Shown here piece by piece: positions 24,038-33,064 of a stretch of 64,000 nt of DNA. The translations under genes were made by a program, and so were the position numbers. The notes under the pieces were generated by a model. That model made no database searches. It worked only from the letters and a program-made list of their open reading frames with translations, and was not told the origin of the DNA. Every line of letters starts with the position of its first letter. Positions within the stretch are counted from its first letter, which is position 1. Source of the stretch: Longimicrobium sp. (GTDB lineage: Bacteria; Gemmatimonadota; Gemmatimonadetes; Longimicrobiales; Longimicrobiaceae); the NCBI GenBank assembly GCA_036387335.1, contig DASVTZ010000041.1, positions 1 through 64,000 on the forward strand. Direction: 5' to 3'.

Positions 24038-26482
24038 TCAGAAGCTCAGCCGGAAGCCGATCACCGGGAGCGTCGGGAGCCCCGGATCGAAGTCGTCGAA
24101 GCCGCTGGCCAGCCCCGGCGCGCACCCCACGCCAAACTCGCCGCAGGGCACGCTTCCCTTGTAGCGCCCCCTGTTCTCGTTTCCCAGCGCGTTGCGAAGC
24201 TGGAGGTACGCCCCCAGCCGCGCGCCCCGCAGGTGCCCGCTCCACTCCGCCAGCAGGTCCAGGCTGCGGTAGCCCCGCGCGCGCTGCGCCCCCGGCGCCT
24301 CGGCGATCGGCGGCGTCCCCACCTGGCACTCGGTGGGCGAGGTGCAGAAGTAGGTTCCGCCGAAGCGGCGCGTGTACGGCACGCCGCTCGACGCGGTGTA
24401 CGCCGCGCCAAGCTGCACGCCGCGCCCCGCGCGCAGGTAGGCGGTCGCGTCGAAGGTGTGGCGCTGCTCCTCCGGCGCCGGATAGGTGAGCCCCCGCGCC
24501 GTGATCTCGGAGCGGGCGAAGGCGTACGACGCGGACGCCGTCCAGCGCCCGGCCAGCCGCCGCGCGGAGAGCTCCACGCCGCGAGCGTTCCCCCCGCCGG
24601 ACACGAAGAGCGGGCGGTCGAGCTGCGGGCCGGGGGTTGGGTCCTGCACCGCCATCCCGACGGTGTGGCGCACGTACGCCGTGGCCGAGCCGAGCCAGCC
24701 CCCGCCCAGCCACCGCTCCGCGCCCAGGGTGGCGATGTCCGCCCGGGCGGCGGGGGCGTCGCTGCCGGCGAGGGCGTAGACGTACTCGGAGGGGTGCTCC
24801 CGGTACGCCGGCACGCCCGCGGGAGCCAGCGCCTGCACGTACTGGAAGCTGCGCCCTGCGCCTGCCGAGAGGGAAAACGCCGGATCCACCTGGAAGCGGG
24901 CGGCGACGCGCGGGGCCAGCCGCACCGGGCCGCCGTTGCGCACCGCGGGTCCCGCCTCCACGCGCATCCCCGTCTCGACGGTGAGGCGGCCGATAGGCCT
25001 CCAGCGCCGCTCGCCCCAGAGCGCCGCCCATGCAAGCGCCTCGTCGCGCACCAGCGGCTCGTTGTCCAGGCCGGGGAGGTACTCGCGATTCAGCGCGAAG
25101 CCGCGGAAGCTCACGCGCTCACTCACCAGCGCGTATCCGGCCCTCCATGGCGCGGGGGCAGCGCCGGCCACGCGCGGCGTCACATCGCCCGAGAGCTCCA
25201 GGTGCGTCGCGCGGTTGGACGAGGGCGGCACGCTGGGCGCGCTGTACACATCGGAGGTATCCGCCGGGTTCGACCGCAGGCGCGAGCGGAAGCGGCTGAT
25301 GCCGAGCGTGTGCGCCGCCTCCAGCCCGCGGAACGGGGTGCGCAGGGTGGCGCGCGCCGCCTCGCTCCCCCAGGAGCCGGAGCCCTCGTCCACGATGTCC
25401 GGGATCATCCCGCCGAGGCGGTCGCGCGAGACGAGGGCGCTGGCCTCCAGCGTGCGGCCGGCTCCCAGCCGCCGGTCGTAGCGCGCGGCGACGTCGTGGA
25501 AGGAGTAGGGGACGTGCTCCAGATCCGGCACGCTGCCAGCCACGGCCCGGGTAAGCCAGTCCAGGTAGGTGCGACGCCCCGCCACCATCCAGGCATCCCT
25601 CCCCTCCGCCGTCTCGCCGTCCAGTGCCAGCCGCGCGCTCACCAGCGACAGCTCACCGACGCCCGCCAGCGATCCGCCGCTTCCGCCGCGGCGCGACCTC
25701 ACGTCCAGCGCGCCGGCCGCGGCACCGCCCAGCGATGCGGGCTGCACGCCGGGGTGCAGAAAGGCCGCGCCCACCGCGTCCGCGTTGACGCCGGAGAAGG
25801 TGCCGAGGCCGTGCACGGGGTTGAGGAGGGGGAGGCCGTCGAAGTACACCCGCGTCTGGTCCCAGCGAGCGCCGCGGGTCCACAGCTCCGCGCCGTAGTC
25901 GTCGCCCGCCGCGATGCCGGGAAGGCGCTGCAGGGCGCGGAAGAGGTCCGACTCGCCGAGCGTGATCCCCTCCTCCACGTCCGCGTGGGTAATGGAGCGC
26001 ACGTCGCTGGACGCGTGGAGTCGCTGCCGCTCCCGCTCGGCCGCCAGGCGGTACTCGCCGCGCTGCGTTGGCTCGGCGGTGCGGGCGTAGCGGTCCGCGG
26101 CGGCGGCGGGCGGGGCGGTGGCGTGCAGCGGCGGGAGCGCCACCGGCTGCACCGTGAGCCCCACCGAGACGCTGGGGTCCGCCCCGCCGTGCAGCTCCAC
26201 CTCCACCGATGCCGCCTGGTAGCCGATCCGCCGCACCCGCAGCGTGTAGGCGCCCGGCGCGAGGCCGGCGAAGGTGTAGCGCCCGGCCGCATCCGTGCGC
26301 ACGACGCGCCCCTCCCGGGCCCGCGCCGCGTCGCGCGGCTCCAGCGCGACGGTGGCGTCCGCGAGCGGGAGCGACGTCGATGCGTCGATGATCATCCCCG
26401 AAACGCCGCCCGCCGCCTGCCCCGCCGCCGGAAGCGCGAGGAGGAGGATCAGGAAGAGCGCGAGGCGGAGCGGACGGATCAC
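24038..26482 (-). CDS. TonB-dependent outer-membrane receptor
   Basis: 814 residues from GTG 26482. A signal peptide (IRPLRLALFLILLLALPAAG) is followed by a carboxypeptidase-regulatory-like domain (VSGMIIDASTSLPLADATVA, YTFAGLAPGAYTLRVRRIGY). The plug shows LFRALQRLPGIAAGDDYGAE, LWTRGARWDQTRVYFDGLPL and LNPVHGLGTFSGVNADAVG. A barrel ends in a terminal Phe (VIGFRLSF). It probably imports a polymer fragment or metal chelate; the ligand is unknown. Its 3' end is next to the ECF sigma gene, suggesting self-regulated expression. It is divergent from a second receptor of the same kind. Confidence 0.88.
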   Translation of the reverse strand: MIRPLRLALFLILLLALPAAGQAAGGVSGMIIDASTSLPLADATVALEPRDAARAREGRVVRTDAAGRYTFAGLAPGAYTLRVRRIGYQAASVEVELHGGADPSVSVGLTVQPVALPPLHATAPPAAAADRYARTAEPTQRGEYRLAAERERQRLHASSDVRSITHADVEEGITLGESDLFRALQRLPGIAAGDDYGAELWTRGARWDQTRVYFDGLPLLNPVHGLGTFSGVNADAVGAAFLHPGVQPASLGGAAAGALDVRSRRGGSGGSLAGVGELSLVSARLALDGETAEGRDAWMVAGRRTYLDWLTRAVAGSVPDLEHVPYSFHDVAARYDRRLGAGRTLEASALVSRDRLGGMIPDIVDEGSGSWGSEAARATLRTPFRGLEAAHTLGISRFRSRLRSNPADTSDVYSAPSVPPSSNRATHLELSGDVTPRVAGAAPAPWRAGYALVSERVSFRGFALNREYLPGLDNEPLVRDEALAWAALWGERRWRPIGRLTVETGMRVEAGPAVRNGGPVRLAPRVAARFQVDPAFSLSAGAGRSFQYVQALAPAGVPAYREHPSEYVYALAGSDAPAARADIATLGAERWLGGGWLGSATAYVRHTVGMAVQDPTPGPQLDRPLFVSGGGNARGVELSARRLAGRWTASASYAFARSEITARGLTYPAPEEQRHTFDATAYLRAGRGVQLGAAYTASSGVPYTRRFGGTYFCTSPTECQVGTPPIAEAPGAQRARGYRSLDLLAEWSGHLRGARLGAYLQLRNALGNENRGRYKGSVPCGEFGVGCAPGLASGFDDFDPGLPTLPVIGFRLSF

Positions 26483-26683
26483 GATCGTTCGGCTGGAAGG
26501 AAGTGCCGCGGCGGAGCGCCCGCCGGCCACGAAGCTACAATGCCCCACCCGTGTGCCTTCTGACGGACGCCCGGTTGTCATAAACCCGGACGGTCGCGCA
26601 TTGACGGGGTGCAGGAACAGCGCCGGGGCGGGCTCACACCCGCCCCGCGCTCCTTTTATCGCGACAGCACCCGGATCCTTGAA

Positions 26684-29017
26684 GTGATACTCGCAGCCAT
26701 CATCGCCGCGCTCCTCCCCACGGCCACCGTGCGCGGCACCGTGCACGCCGAGGGGTCGCGCGAGCCCGTCGCATACGCCACCGTGCGGCTGGTGGAGCCA
26801 CGCCGCGCCGCCCGAACCGACGAGCGCGGCCTCTTCGTGGTACCCGATGTTCCGCAGGGAAGCTGGCGCGTGACGGTCACCGCCGCCGGCTATCAGCCAA
26901 AGGACACGGTCCTGGTCGTACCCGCCACCGGCACGCTGGAGGTGACGATCGGCCTGCGCGCGGCGGCCATCGCGCTGCCGGGGATCGAGGCGCGCGGCCG
27001 GCAGGAGAGCCGCGCCGCGTCGACCGCCGGCCCCGGCGCCACCCGCATCGAGGCGCGCGAGATCGACGCCGCGCCGGCGCTGGCCGAGGCGGACGTTCTG
27101 CGCACCGTTCAGCTCCTGCCCTCCGTGGCGGCGGCGAGCGACTTCAGCAGCGCGCTGTACGTGCGCGGCGGCTCGCCAGACCAGACGCTGGTGATGCTGG
27201 ACGGCACGCCCCTCTTCAACCCGTACCACCTGGGCGGCCTCTTCGGCGCCATCGACCCGGACGCGGTGGCGGCGGTGGACGTGCTCCCCGGCGCCTTCCC
27301 CGCGCGCGTGGGCGACCGGCTCTCCGGCATCATCGACATCCAGACGCGCGACGGCGGGCGCGACCGGGTGCGCGGCTTCGGCGGCACCTCGCTGATCTCC
27401 AGCCGCGCGGGCGTGGAAGGGCCGCTCCCCGGCGCGCGCGGCAGCTACCTGGTCTCCGTGCGGCGCACCTACCTGGACCTGTTCACGAAGGCGGCGTACG
27501 GGCTGGGCCTCATCGACGGGACGCTCCCCTACGCCTTCACCGACGGGCACCTCAAGCTGACGCACGACGTGGGGACGCTGGGCCGCCTCTCCGTCGCCGC
27601 GTACGTGGACGAGGAGGGGCTCGGCATGCCGCGCGAGCGCCCGGACCCGGAGGTCACGCCGCGTCCGGGGCCGCGCGACGACATCAACTTCGGATGGGGC
27701 TCGCGGGTGGGCTCGCTCCGCTTCCGGCGTCCGCTGGCGCCCAACGTGGTGGCCGAGCTGCGCGGCGCCGTCAGCACCTTCCACGGCGACTTCAACGTGG
27801 CCGAGGCACGCTACGCGGGCGATGAGCGGCCGGACACGCTCGTGAAGGTCCTGGGCGCGCGCATGCGGATGCGCGACGTGATGGCCGGCGCGGACCTCAC
27901 CTGGCACGCGCGTAGCCACCAGCTTCGCGGCGGCGTGCAGTGGGACGGGTACCGCTTCTTCCACGACGTGGCCGAATACGACGACGGCGCCGGCCCCTTC
28001 TTCACCGGCTCCTTTCGCCGTGAAGACACGCCCGCCACCATCGCGGCGTACGTGGAGGACGAGTGGCAGCCGACGCCGCTGCTGCGGGTGCGGGGCGGCG
28101 TGCGCATGCTGGCCGCGGGGGAACGCGGTACCGAGATCCTCCCCCGCATCGGCGCGCAGTACACGCTCACGCCGTCGCTGACGCTCACCCTGGGCGGCGG
28201 GCGCTCGGCGCAGGTGATCCAGTCGCTGCGCAGCGAGGAGTCGCTGGGCGCATCGGTGATGGCGTACGACTTCCTCGCCGCCGTCCCCACGAGCACCGGC
28301 CTCTCCACCGCCACCGACGTGGTGGGCGGCGCGGAGTGGGTGCGCGGCACGACGTCGGTGCGGCTCGACGCATTCGCCAAGCGCCTCGGCAACGTCCCCC
28401 TCCCGCAGCTCCCCGGCGACATCACGGAGGCGCCGATCATCGTGAACGAGGGCTTCCTGGCGGCGACGGGGACGGCCCGCGGCGTGGAGCTGCTGGCCCG
28501 CCACGCGCGCGGCCGGGCGCTCTATTCGCTCGCCTACGCCCTCAACGGCGTGCGCATGCGGGTGGCGGGCGAGGAGTACACGCCGCGCTTCGAGCGGCGG
28601 CACACGTTGGATGCCGTTGCCCTCCTCCCGTGGGGACGGCGCGGCGAGGTGAGCGGGCGGCTGGCGCTGGCGTCGGGGCAGCCGTACACCCCGCCGGCCG
28701 GCTACGGCTACTCGGTGCGTTACGACCCGTACACCGGGCGCTACGTGCAATCGGGCGCCACGGTGCTGCTGGATGACCACAACAGCGGCCGCCTTCCGGG
28801 CTACTTCCGCGTGGACGTGGGAGTGCGGCGCAGCTACGAGCCGCGCTTCTTCGGCCGCAGGACGACGGTTACGCCGTTCCTGCAGATCGTGAACGTGCTC
28901 AACACGCCCAACGTGCTGGCGGGCCTTCCGGAGCTCTACGGCGAGGCGGGGCCGCAGATCGAGTACGCTCCGCAGCTACCCATCCTCCCGACGATCGGAT
29001 TCGAATGGAAGTTCTGA
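26684..29017 (+). CDS. TonB-dependent receptor with carboxypeptidase-like N-domain
   Basis: 777 residues from GTG 26684; an in-frame ATG at 26609 is less convincing because it would precede the signal peptide (VILAAIIAALLPTATVRGTV). The regulatory-like domain (SREPVAYATVRLVEPRRAAR) precedes the plug: EADVLRTVQLLPSVAAASDF, LYVRGGSPDQTLVMLDGTPL, NPYHLGGLFGAIDPDAVAAV. The barrel includes RRTYLDLFTKAAYGLGL and ends in Phe (PTIGFEWKF). The LDGTPLFNPYHLGG-type plug resembles receptors paired with DUF4249 lipoproteins in Bacteroidota. Its stop overlaps the next gene (TGATG). Ligand unknown. A CGGGGCGGG/CCCGCCCCG stem lies in its leader at about 26619-26655. Confidence 0.88.
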   Translation: MILAAIIAALLPTATVRGTVHAEGSREPVAYATVRLVEPRRAARTDERGLFVVPDVPQGSWRVTVTAAGYQPKDTVLVVPATGTLEVTIGLRAAAIALPGIEARGRQESRAASTAGPGATRIEAREIDAAPALAEADVLRTVQLLPSVAAASDFSSALYVRGGSPDQTLVMLDGTPLFNPYHLGGLFGAIDPDAVAAVDVLPGAFPARVGDRLSGIIDIQTRDGGRDRVRGFGGTSLISSRAGVEGPLPGARGSYLVSVRRTYLDLFTKAAYGLGLIDGTLPYAFTDGHLKLTHDVGTLGRLSVAAYVDEEGLGMPRERPDPEVTPRPGPRDDINFGWGSRVGSLRFRRPLAPNVVAELRGAVSTFHGDFNVAEARYAGDERPDTLVKVLGARMRMRDVMAGADLTWHARSHQLRGGVQWDGYRFFHDVAEYDDGAGPFFTGSFRREDTPATIAAYVEDEWQPTPLLRVRGGVRMLAAGERGTEILPRIGAQYTLTPSLTLTLGGGRSAQVIQSLRSEESLGASVMAYDFLAAVPTSTGLSTATDVVGGAEWVRGTTSVRLDAFAKRLGNVPLPQLPGDITEAPIIVNEGFLAATGTARGVELLARHARGRALYSLAYALNGVRMRVAGEEYTPRFERRHTLDAVALLPWGRRGEVSGRLALASGQPYTPPAGYGYSVRYDPYTGRYVQSGATVLLDDHNSGRLPGYFRVDVGVRRSYEPRFFGRRTTVTPFLQIVNVLNTPNVLAGLPELYGEAGPQIEYAPQLPILPTIGFEWKF

Positions 29018-29952
29018 TGAAGCGAATCGCGGCGGCCGCCCTGGTGCTGGCGGCGGCCGGCTGCTCGTTCCTGCGCGACCCCAGCCCGATCGAAGCGCTG
29101 GGGGAGAACACGGTCGTGCACGCCGTGCTGGTGACGGGCACGGACACGGTGCAGGTGCTGGTGATCCGCGCCGGCCCCGGCACCGACCCCGCGACGGGCG
29201 CGAACGTCACCGTGCGCCCCGTCATCGGCGCGGACGTGCGGCTGGGCGACGTGCGGCTCACCGAGTCCGCGCCCTGCTACGCGGGCTACGACCCCGGCGG
29301 GCCTCCGGGCGAGCAGCCGCGGACCGCGGGGTGCTACACGACGGTCATCCCCGGCGGCGTGCGGCCGGGGACGGTGTACGCGCTCCGGGTGGGGCTGCCG
29401 GGGGGCGGCACCATCGAAGGCCATGCGACCGCGCGCGCCGCCCTTACCATCCACGACCCGCAGCCGGGCGCGCGCATCCAAGTCCGCTCGCCCAACGAGA
29501 GCCCGCAGAGCGTCGCGGTGCGGCTGACCGGTGTGGGTCGGGCGGCGGCGGTCTACGTGGACTTCCTCACGCTCGCGGCGTTCCGGGGCGGGAGCGCGGT
29601 TCCAAATGGCATCTGCTCCGTGGTGTACCCGCGCGATCTCCAGCTGGAGGCGAATGCGGAGGGCGTGGTGCGCACCGATGTGTATGGCGCGCACTGCGTG
29701 GAGCGCACCAACCCCAACGGCACGGGCGACAAGCCCTTCCGCCCGGATTCGGTCCGTGCGCGGCTCCGGGTTATGGCCTTCGACAGCGCGTACGTCCGCT
29801 ACATCAGGCAGACGAGCGAGGATGCGGTATCCGTCCGCGAGGCGCGGGTGGGGCTCACGAGCGGCCTCGGCCTCTTCGCCGCCGCCGCCCGCGCCGACCG
29901 CGACGTCGTGATCATTCCGTGCGCGTCGCAGGCGGCCTGCCCGCAACCCTGA
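29017..29952 (+). CDS. Surface lipoprotein partner of the TonB receptor, DUF4249-like
   Basis: 311 residues, starting in the TGATG overlap with the receptor stop. Signal MKRIAAAALVLAAAGCSF has a lipobox at Cys16. The mature part is beta-rich with Thr/Val strands (VVHAVLVTGTDTVQVLVIRA), two or three spaced Cys residues, and a closing ADRDVVIIPCASQAACPQP. The gene order and fold pattern resemble DUF4249 lipoproteins encoded after SusC-like receptors, which help capture ligand at the surface. That similarity is by layout and needs a profile search. A family-A repeat follows. Confidence 0.7.
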   Translation: MKRIAAAALVLAAAGCSFLRDPSPIEALGENTVVHAVLVTGTDTVQVLVIRAGPGTDPATGANVTVRPVIGADVRLGDVRLTESAPCYAGYDPGGPPGEQPRTAGCYTTVIPGGVRPGTVYALRVGLPGGGTIEGHATARAALTIHDPQPGARIQVRSPNESPQSVAVRLTGVGRAAAVYVDFLTLAAFRGGSAVPNGICSVVYPRDLQLEANAEGVVRTDVYGAHCVERTNPNGTGDKPFRPDSVRARLRVMAFDSAYVRYIRQTSEDAVSVREARVGLTSGLGLFAAAARADRDVVIIPCASQAACPQP

Positions 29953-29967
29953 AAAGCAACAGCGGCC

Positions 29968-30060
29968 TCACACAGAGACACAGAGACACAGAGAGAACCG
30001 CAAGAGGTTTTCTCTGTGGCTTGCAGTCCCTTCTGTGTACTCTATGTGAGGCTTTTTGCT
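29968..30060. repeat. Family-A interspersed palindrome (copy A2)
   Basis: TCACACAGAGACACAGAGAC on the left, CTCTATGTGAGGCTTTTTGC on the right, with AACCGCAAGAGGTTTTCTCT at the turn. It lies between the lipoprotein and the DUF2911 gene. Confidence 0.85.
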
Positions 30061-30139
30061 TGTTGGACTTGTGCGCGAGGCGCGCGGACGGCAAGCTACA
30101 CGCCGCCGTTCGCGTGAACCCCTCAGCACACGAGTCCCG

Positions 30140-31345
30140 ATGACCAGAACGTTCGTTCGCCCGCTCGCCGCAATCGCGCTCGCACTGGCCGCCGGGGCGT
30201 GCGGCGGAGGGGCGGCGATGGAGACCCCGGCCCCCGCGCCCGCCGCCGCGCCGCAGAGCGAGAGCGCGGCGTTCGTCGTCACCATCGGCACCGACACGGT
30301 CTCGGTGGAGCGCTACACCCGCACCGCCACCACCCTCACCGGCGAAGTGGTCACGCGCACGCCGCGCACCACCGCGCGCTCGTATCGGGCGCAGCTCCGG
30401 CCTGACGGCTCCGTGTCGTCGGTGGAGGTGACGACGCGGGTGCTGAACGCGCCGCCCTCCACGCCGCCCACCATCGCCACCGTCACCTTTGGCAGCGACA
30501 CGGCGTCGGTGCGTGTGGCGCGGGGGGACAGCGTGCAGAACCAGCGCATCTCCGCGGGCGCGAACGCGTTCCCGCAGCTCGGCGCCTACGCGCTGTACGA
30601 GCAGGCGATCATGCACACGCGCCGCGCGGGGATGGGGGAGGCGCGGCTCCGCTTCCTGGCTCCGGGCGCTCCGCAGCCGGGCAACGTCGGGATCCGCACG
30701 CTCGGCGCCGACTCGCTGGAGCTGACCACCGGCGCCGGCCCCGCGACGGTCCGCATCGACTCGGCGGGGCGGCTGCTGGCGCTGAGCGGCCTGCAGAGCA
30801 CGCAGAAGTTCATCGTGCGGCGCCTCCCCTCGCTGGACGTGGCGGCGCTGGGCGCATCGTACGCGCAGCGCGAGGCGTCCGGCAGCGGGCTGGGCACCCT
30901 CTCCCCGCGCGACAGCGTGCGCGCGACGATCGGCGGCGCGAACATCGTGATCGACTACGGCCGCCCGCTGAAGCGCGGGCGCCGCGTGCTGGGCGAGGTG
31001 GTGCCGCTGGACCAGGTGTGGCGCACGGGCGCGAACGCCGCCACCGGCCTGCGCACCGACCGGGACCTGGTGATCGGCGGCACGCGCGTCCCGGCGGGCT
31101 CGTACACGCTCTTCTCCCTCCCCTCGCGCGACGGCTGGAAGCTGATCGTCAGCCGCCAGACGGGCCAGTGGGGCACCGAGTATCACCCCGAGCAGGACCT
31201 GGCGCGCATCGACCTCCAGCGCCGCGCCGCCACCCCCGCCGTCGAGCAGTTCACCATCCGCATCGATCCCTCCGGCGCCGGCGCCGGCACCCTGCGCATG
31301 CTGTGGGACGACTTCGAGCTCGCGGCGCCCATCGAGGTACGGTAG
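30140..31345 (+). CDS. DUF2911 lipoprotein
   Basis: 401 residues from ATG 30140. Lipoprotein signal MTRTFVRPLAAIALALAAGA with the lipobox Cys at residue 21. The N-terminal 230 residues are beta-rich and unrecognised. The C-terminal third is the DUF2911 domain: RATIGGANIVIDYGRPLKRG, EVVPLDQVWRTGANAATGLR, then GTRVPAGSYTLFSLPSRDGW and LIVSRQTGQWGTEY. The domain is common in Bacteroidota and Gemmatimonadota envelopes; its biochemical role is not known. It lies alone between repeats, with its own start and a terminator-containing repeat after the stop. Confidence 0.85.
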   Translation: MTRTFVRPLAAIALALAAGACGGGAAMETPAPAPAAAPQSESAAFVVTIGTDTVSVERYTRTATTLTGEVVTRTPRTTARSYRAQLRPDGSVSSVEVTTRVLNAPPSTPPTIATVTFGSDTASVRVARGDSVQNQRISAGANAFPQLGAYALYEQAIMHTRRAGMGEARLRFLAPGAPQPGNVGIRTLGADSLELTTGAGPATVRIDSAGRLLALSGLQSTQKFIVRRLPSLDVAALGASYAQREASGSGLGTLSPRDSVRATIGGANIVIDYGRPLKRGRRVLGEVVPLDQVWRTGANAATGLRTDRDLVIGGTRVPAGSYTLFSLPSRDGWKLIVSRQTGQWGTEYHPEQDLARIDLQRRAATPAVEQFTIRIDPSGAGAGTLRMLWDDFELAAPIEVR

Positions 31346-31346
31346 A

Positions 31347-31484
31347 AGGTGCGTTAGTGCGTTAGTGCGTTAGTGCGTGAGTGCGTAAAAAAGACGGGGC
31401 GGCGCCGGTGTGGCGCCGCCCCGTTCTACGTCCGATCCTTTGGTTTGTAACGCACTAACGCACTCACGCACTCACGCACTTCTG
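31347..31484. repeat. Short family-B repeats flanking a terminator
   Basis: GTGCGTTAGTGCGTTAGTGC (31352 on) and CGCACTCACGCACTCACGCA (31457 on) are inverted copies of the family-B outer edge. They bracket a hairpin terminator instead of the usual TCATCCTGAG core. Confidence 0.75.
31387..31424 (-). terminator. Terminator of the diguanylate cyclase gene
   Basis: ACGGGGCGGCGCC (31394-31406) pairs with GGCGCCGCCCCGT (31412-31424), a 13-bp stem with a 5-nt loop. On the minus strand it is followed by six Ts (31387-31392), so it ends transcription from the cyclase gene. Confidence 0.85.
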
Positions 31485-31487
31485 TTC

Positions 31488-32849
31488 TTACGCCGGCTCC
31501 ACCCGATTCCGCCCGTTCGCCTTGGCCTGGTACAGCGCCCGGTCGGCGGAGCGGATGAGGGCGGCACTGTCCGCGCCGTCCTCGGGGAAGGAGGCCACGC
31601 CGAAGCTGGCGGTCATGGAGCGCGGGACCTCGGCCGTGGGCGGGAGCGACTCCACCAGCTCGCGCAGGCGCTCGGCCATGGTGAGGCCGTCCTCTTTGGA
31701 GGTGGCCGGGAAGACGAGCGCGAACTCCTCGCCGCCGTAGCGGCATGCGCTGTCGCTGGCGCGGAAGGTGTGGCGAACGACGCGCCCGATCCGCTGCAGC
31801 GCCTGGTCGCCGACCTCGTGGCCGTAGTCGTCGTTGATGCGCTTGAAGTGGTCGATGTCCATGAACACCAGCGACAGCGGGTGCTGGTGGCGCAGCGCGC
31901 GCGACAGCTCGTTCGCCAGCACCTCGTCGAAGCCGCGCCGGTTGTGGCACCCCGTGAGCGGGTCGAGCGTGGCCTGCGCGCGCAGCCGGTCGTGCAGCTC
32001 CGCGTTGCGCATGGCGATGGCGGACGAGTCGGCCAGGGCGCGCAGGAGCGCCAGGTCGTGCTCCTCGTACGGCGAGTCGGATAGGCGGCGGCCCAGGATC
32101 AGAACCCCCGCCCCCGCGCTCCCCAGGTCCAGCGGCGCCACCACCCCCACCTCGGCCGGGACGTGGTCGCGGATCGGCGCGTCGTTGGGCGGCACCACCG
32201 GCGCGCCGCCCGAGGGGGCGATTTCCTGCACCACCCTGGCCGGAATCCCGCGCGCCACCAGCGACCCGCGCGGCGAGCGCACGGCGCGGCAGGTGTACTC
32301 GTCGCCCTCGGTCAGGTAGAGCGCGGCCCACCAGGCGAAGAAGACCTCGCCCACCGAGTCCAGCACCATCTTCACCGTCTCGTCCGAGCTGCGCACCACG
32401 GCCAGCGTGCGCGCCACCTGCTGCAGGGCGTTGAGGTGGAAGCGCAGCTGGTCCAGCTCGTCGGCGGTGGCGGCGCGCTCGGCCTGCACGGCCCACACCC
32501 GCGCCAGCTCGCGCTCCACCGCCGCGCGCAGCGGCGCGGGAAGGGCGTGCGCCTCCTCGTCCGCGCAGAGCGTCCCCTCGCCGCCGGGAGCGGCGAAGCG
32601 GGCGAGGACGGCCAGGTCCGCACCCGTGTCGCCCACGGCCAGTGGCACCGGGCGCCGCGGCACGCGCAGGCAGAGCCGCCCGCCGGCCAGCCGCCGCACC
32701 GCGTCCACGCACCCCTGCGCCACCTCGTCCACCGTGCCGGTGAGCGGCACCCGCGCGAACGCGAGCGCCACCTCCGGCGAGAAGGGCGCGACGTGCGCGG
32801 CTTCCGGCCGGTGGGCACCGATCAGGAGGGCGGAGGAGGAGAGGCTCAC
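31488..32849 (-). CDS. Diguanylate cyclase with GAF-like sensor domain
   Basis: 453 residues from GTG 32849. Residues about 140-285 form a GAF-like sensor (FHLNALQQVARTLAVVRSSD to LLRALADSSAIAMRNAELHD). The GGDEF domain follows: LDPLTGCHNRRGFDEVL, FMDIDHFKRINDDYGHEVGD, and the active-site loop YGGEEFALVF with GGEEF at 372-376. An RxxD I-site (RASD, 363-366) sits five residues upstream, so c-di-GMP feedback inhibition is likely. It makes c-di-GMP from two GTP in the cytoplasm; no membrane segment or signal is visible. Monocistronic, ended by a clear terminator. Confidence 0.92.
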   Translation of the reverse strand: MSLSSSALLIGAHRPEAAHVAPFSPEVALAFARVPLTGTVDEVAQGCVDAVRRLAGGRLCLRVPRRPVPLAVGDTGADLAVLARFAAPGGEGTLCADEEAHALPAPLRAAVERELARVWAVQAERAATADELDQLRFHLNALQQVARTLAVVRSSDETVKMVLDSVGEVFFAWWAALYLTEGDEYTCRAVRSPRGSLVARGIPARVVQEIAPSGGAPVVPPNDAPIRDHVPAEVGVVAPLDLGSAGAGVLILGRRLSDSPYEEHDLALLRALADSSAIAMRNAELHDRLRAQATLDPLTGCHNRRGFDEVLANELSRALRHQHPLSLVFMDIDHFKRINDDYGHEVGDQALQRIGRVVRHTFRASDSACRYGGEEFALVFPATSKEDGLTMAERLRELVESLPPTAEVPRSMTASFGVASFPEDGADSAALIRSADRALYQAKANGRNRVEPA

Positions 32850-33064
32850 GGGAGGGACGGGTTACAGGGAAGGATCCAGGCGGGGAGCCGGGGGTGAGGG
32901 GCGAGTAGCCTCATGGCATCACCCGTTCCACATCGGAGCCACGCATCCGCCACCCCGCGCAAATCCACCCGCCGCAACGAAGTACACGCCGCGGAAGCCG
33001 CGCCCGCCGTCCCGCGCCACCCGGCAGCGGCGCGGGAGAACGCGGGACCTCCTGCAAAATGCCG

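Noticed and set aside
23531-26563. Long plus-strand frame opposite the sigma, anti-sigma and receptor genes
   Set aside because: Composition is typical of antisense of GC-rich genes; no motif, no start site, and it covers three well-supported genes.
24038-28780. Very long open frame (about 1,580 codons) on the minus strand through two receptor genes
   Set aside because: Only 24038-26482 gives a TonB receptor; the rest is an antisense shadow of the plus-strand receptor, with Arg/His-rich composition and no domain.
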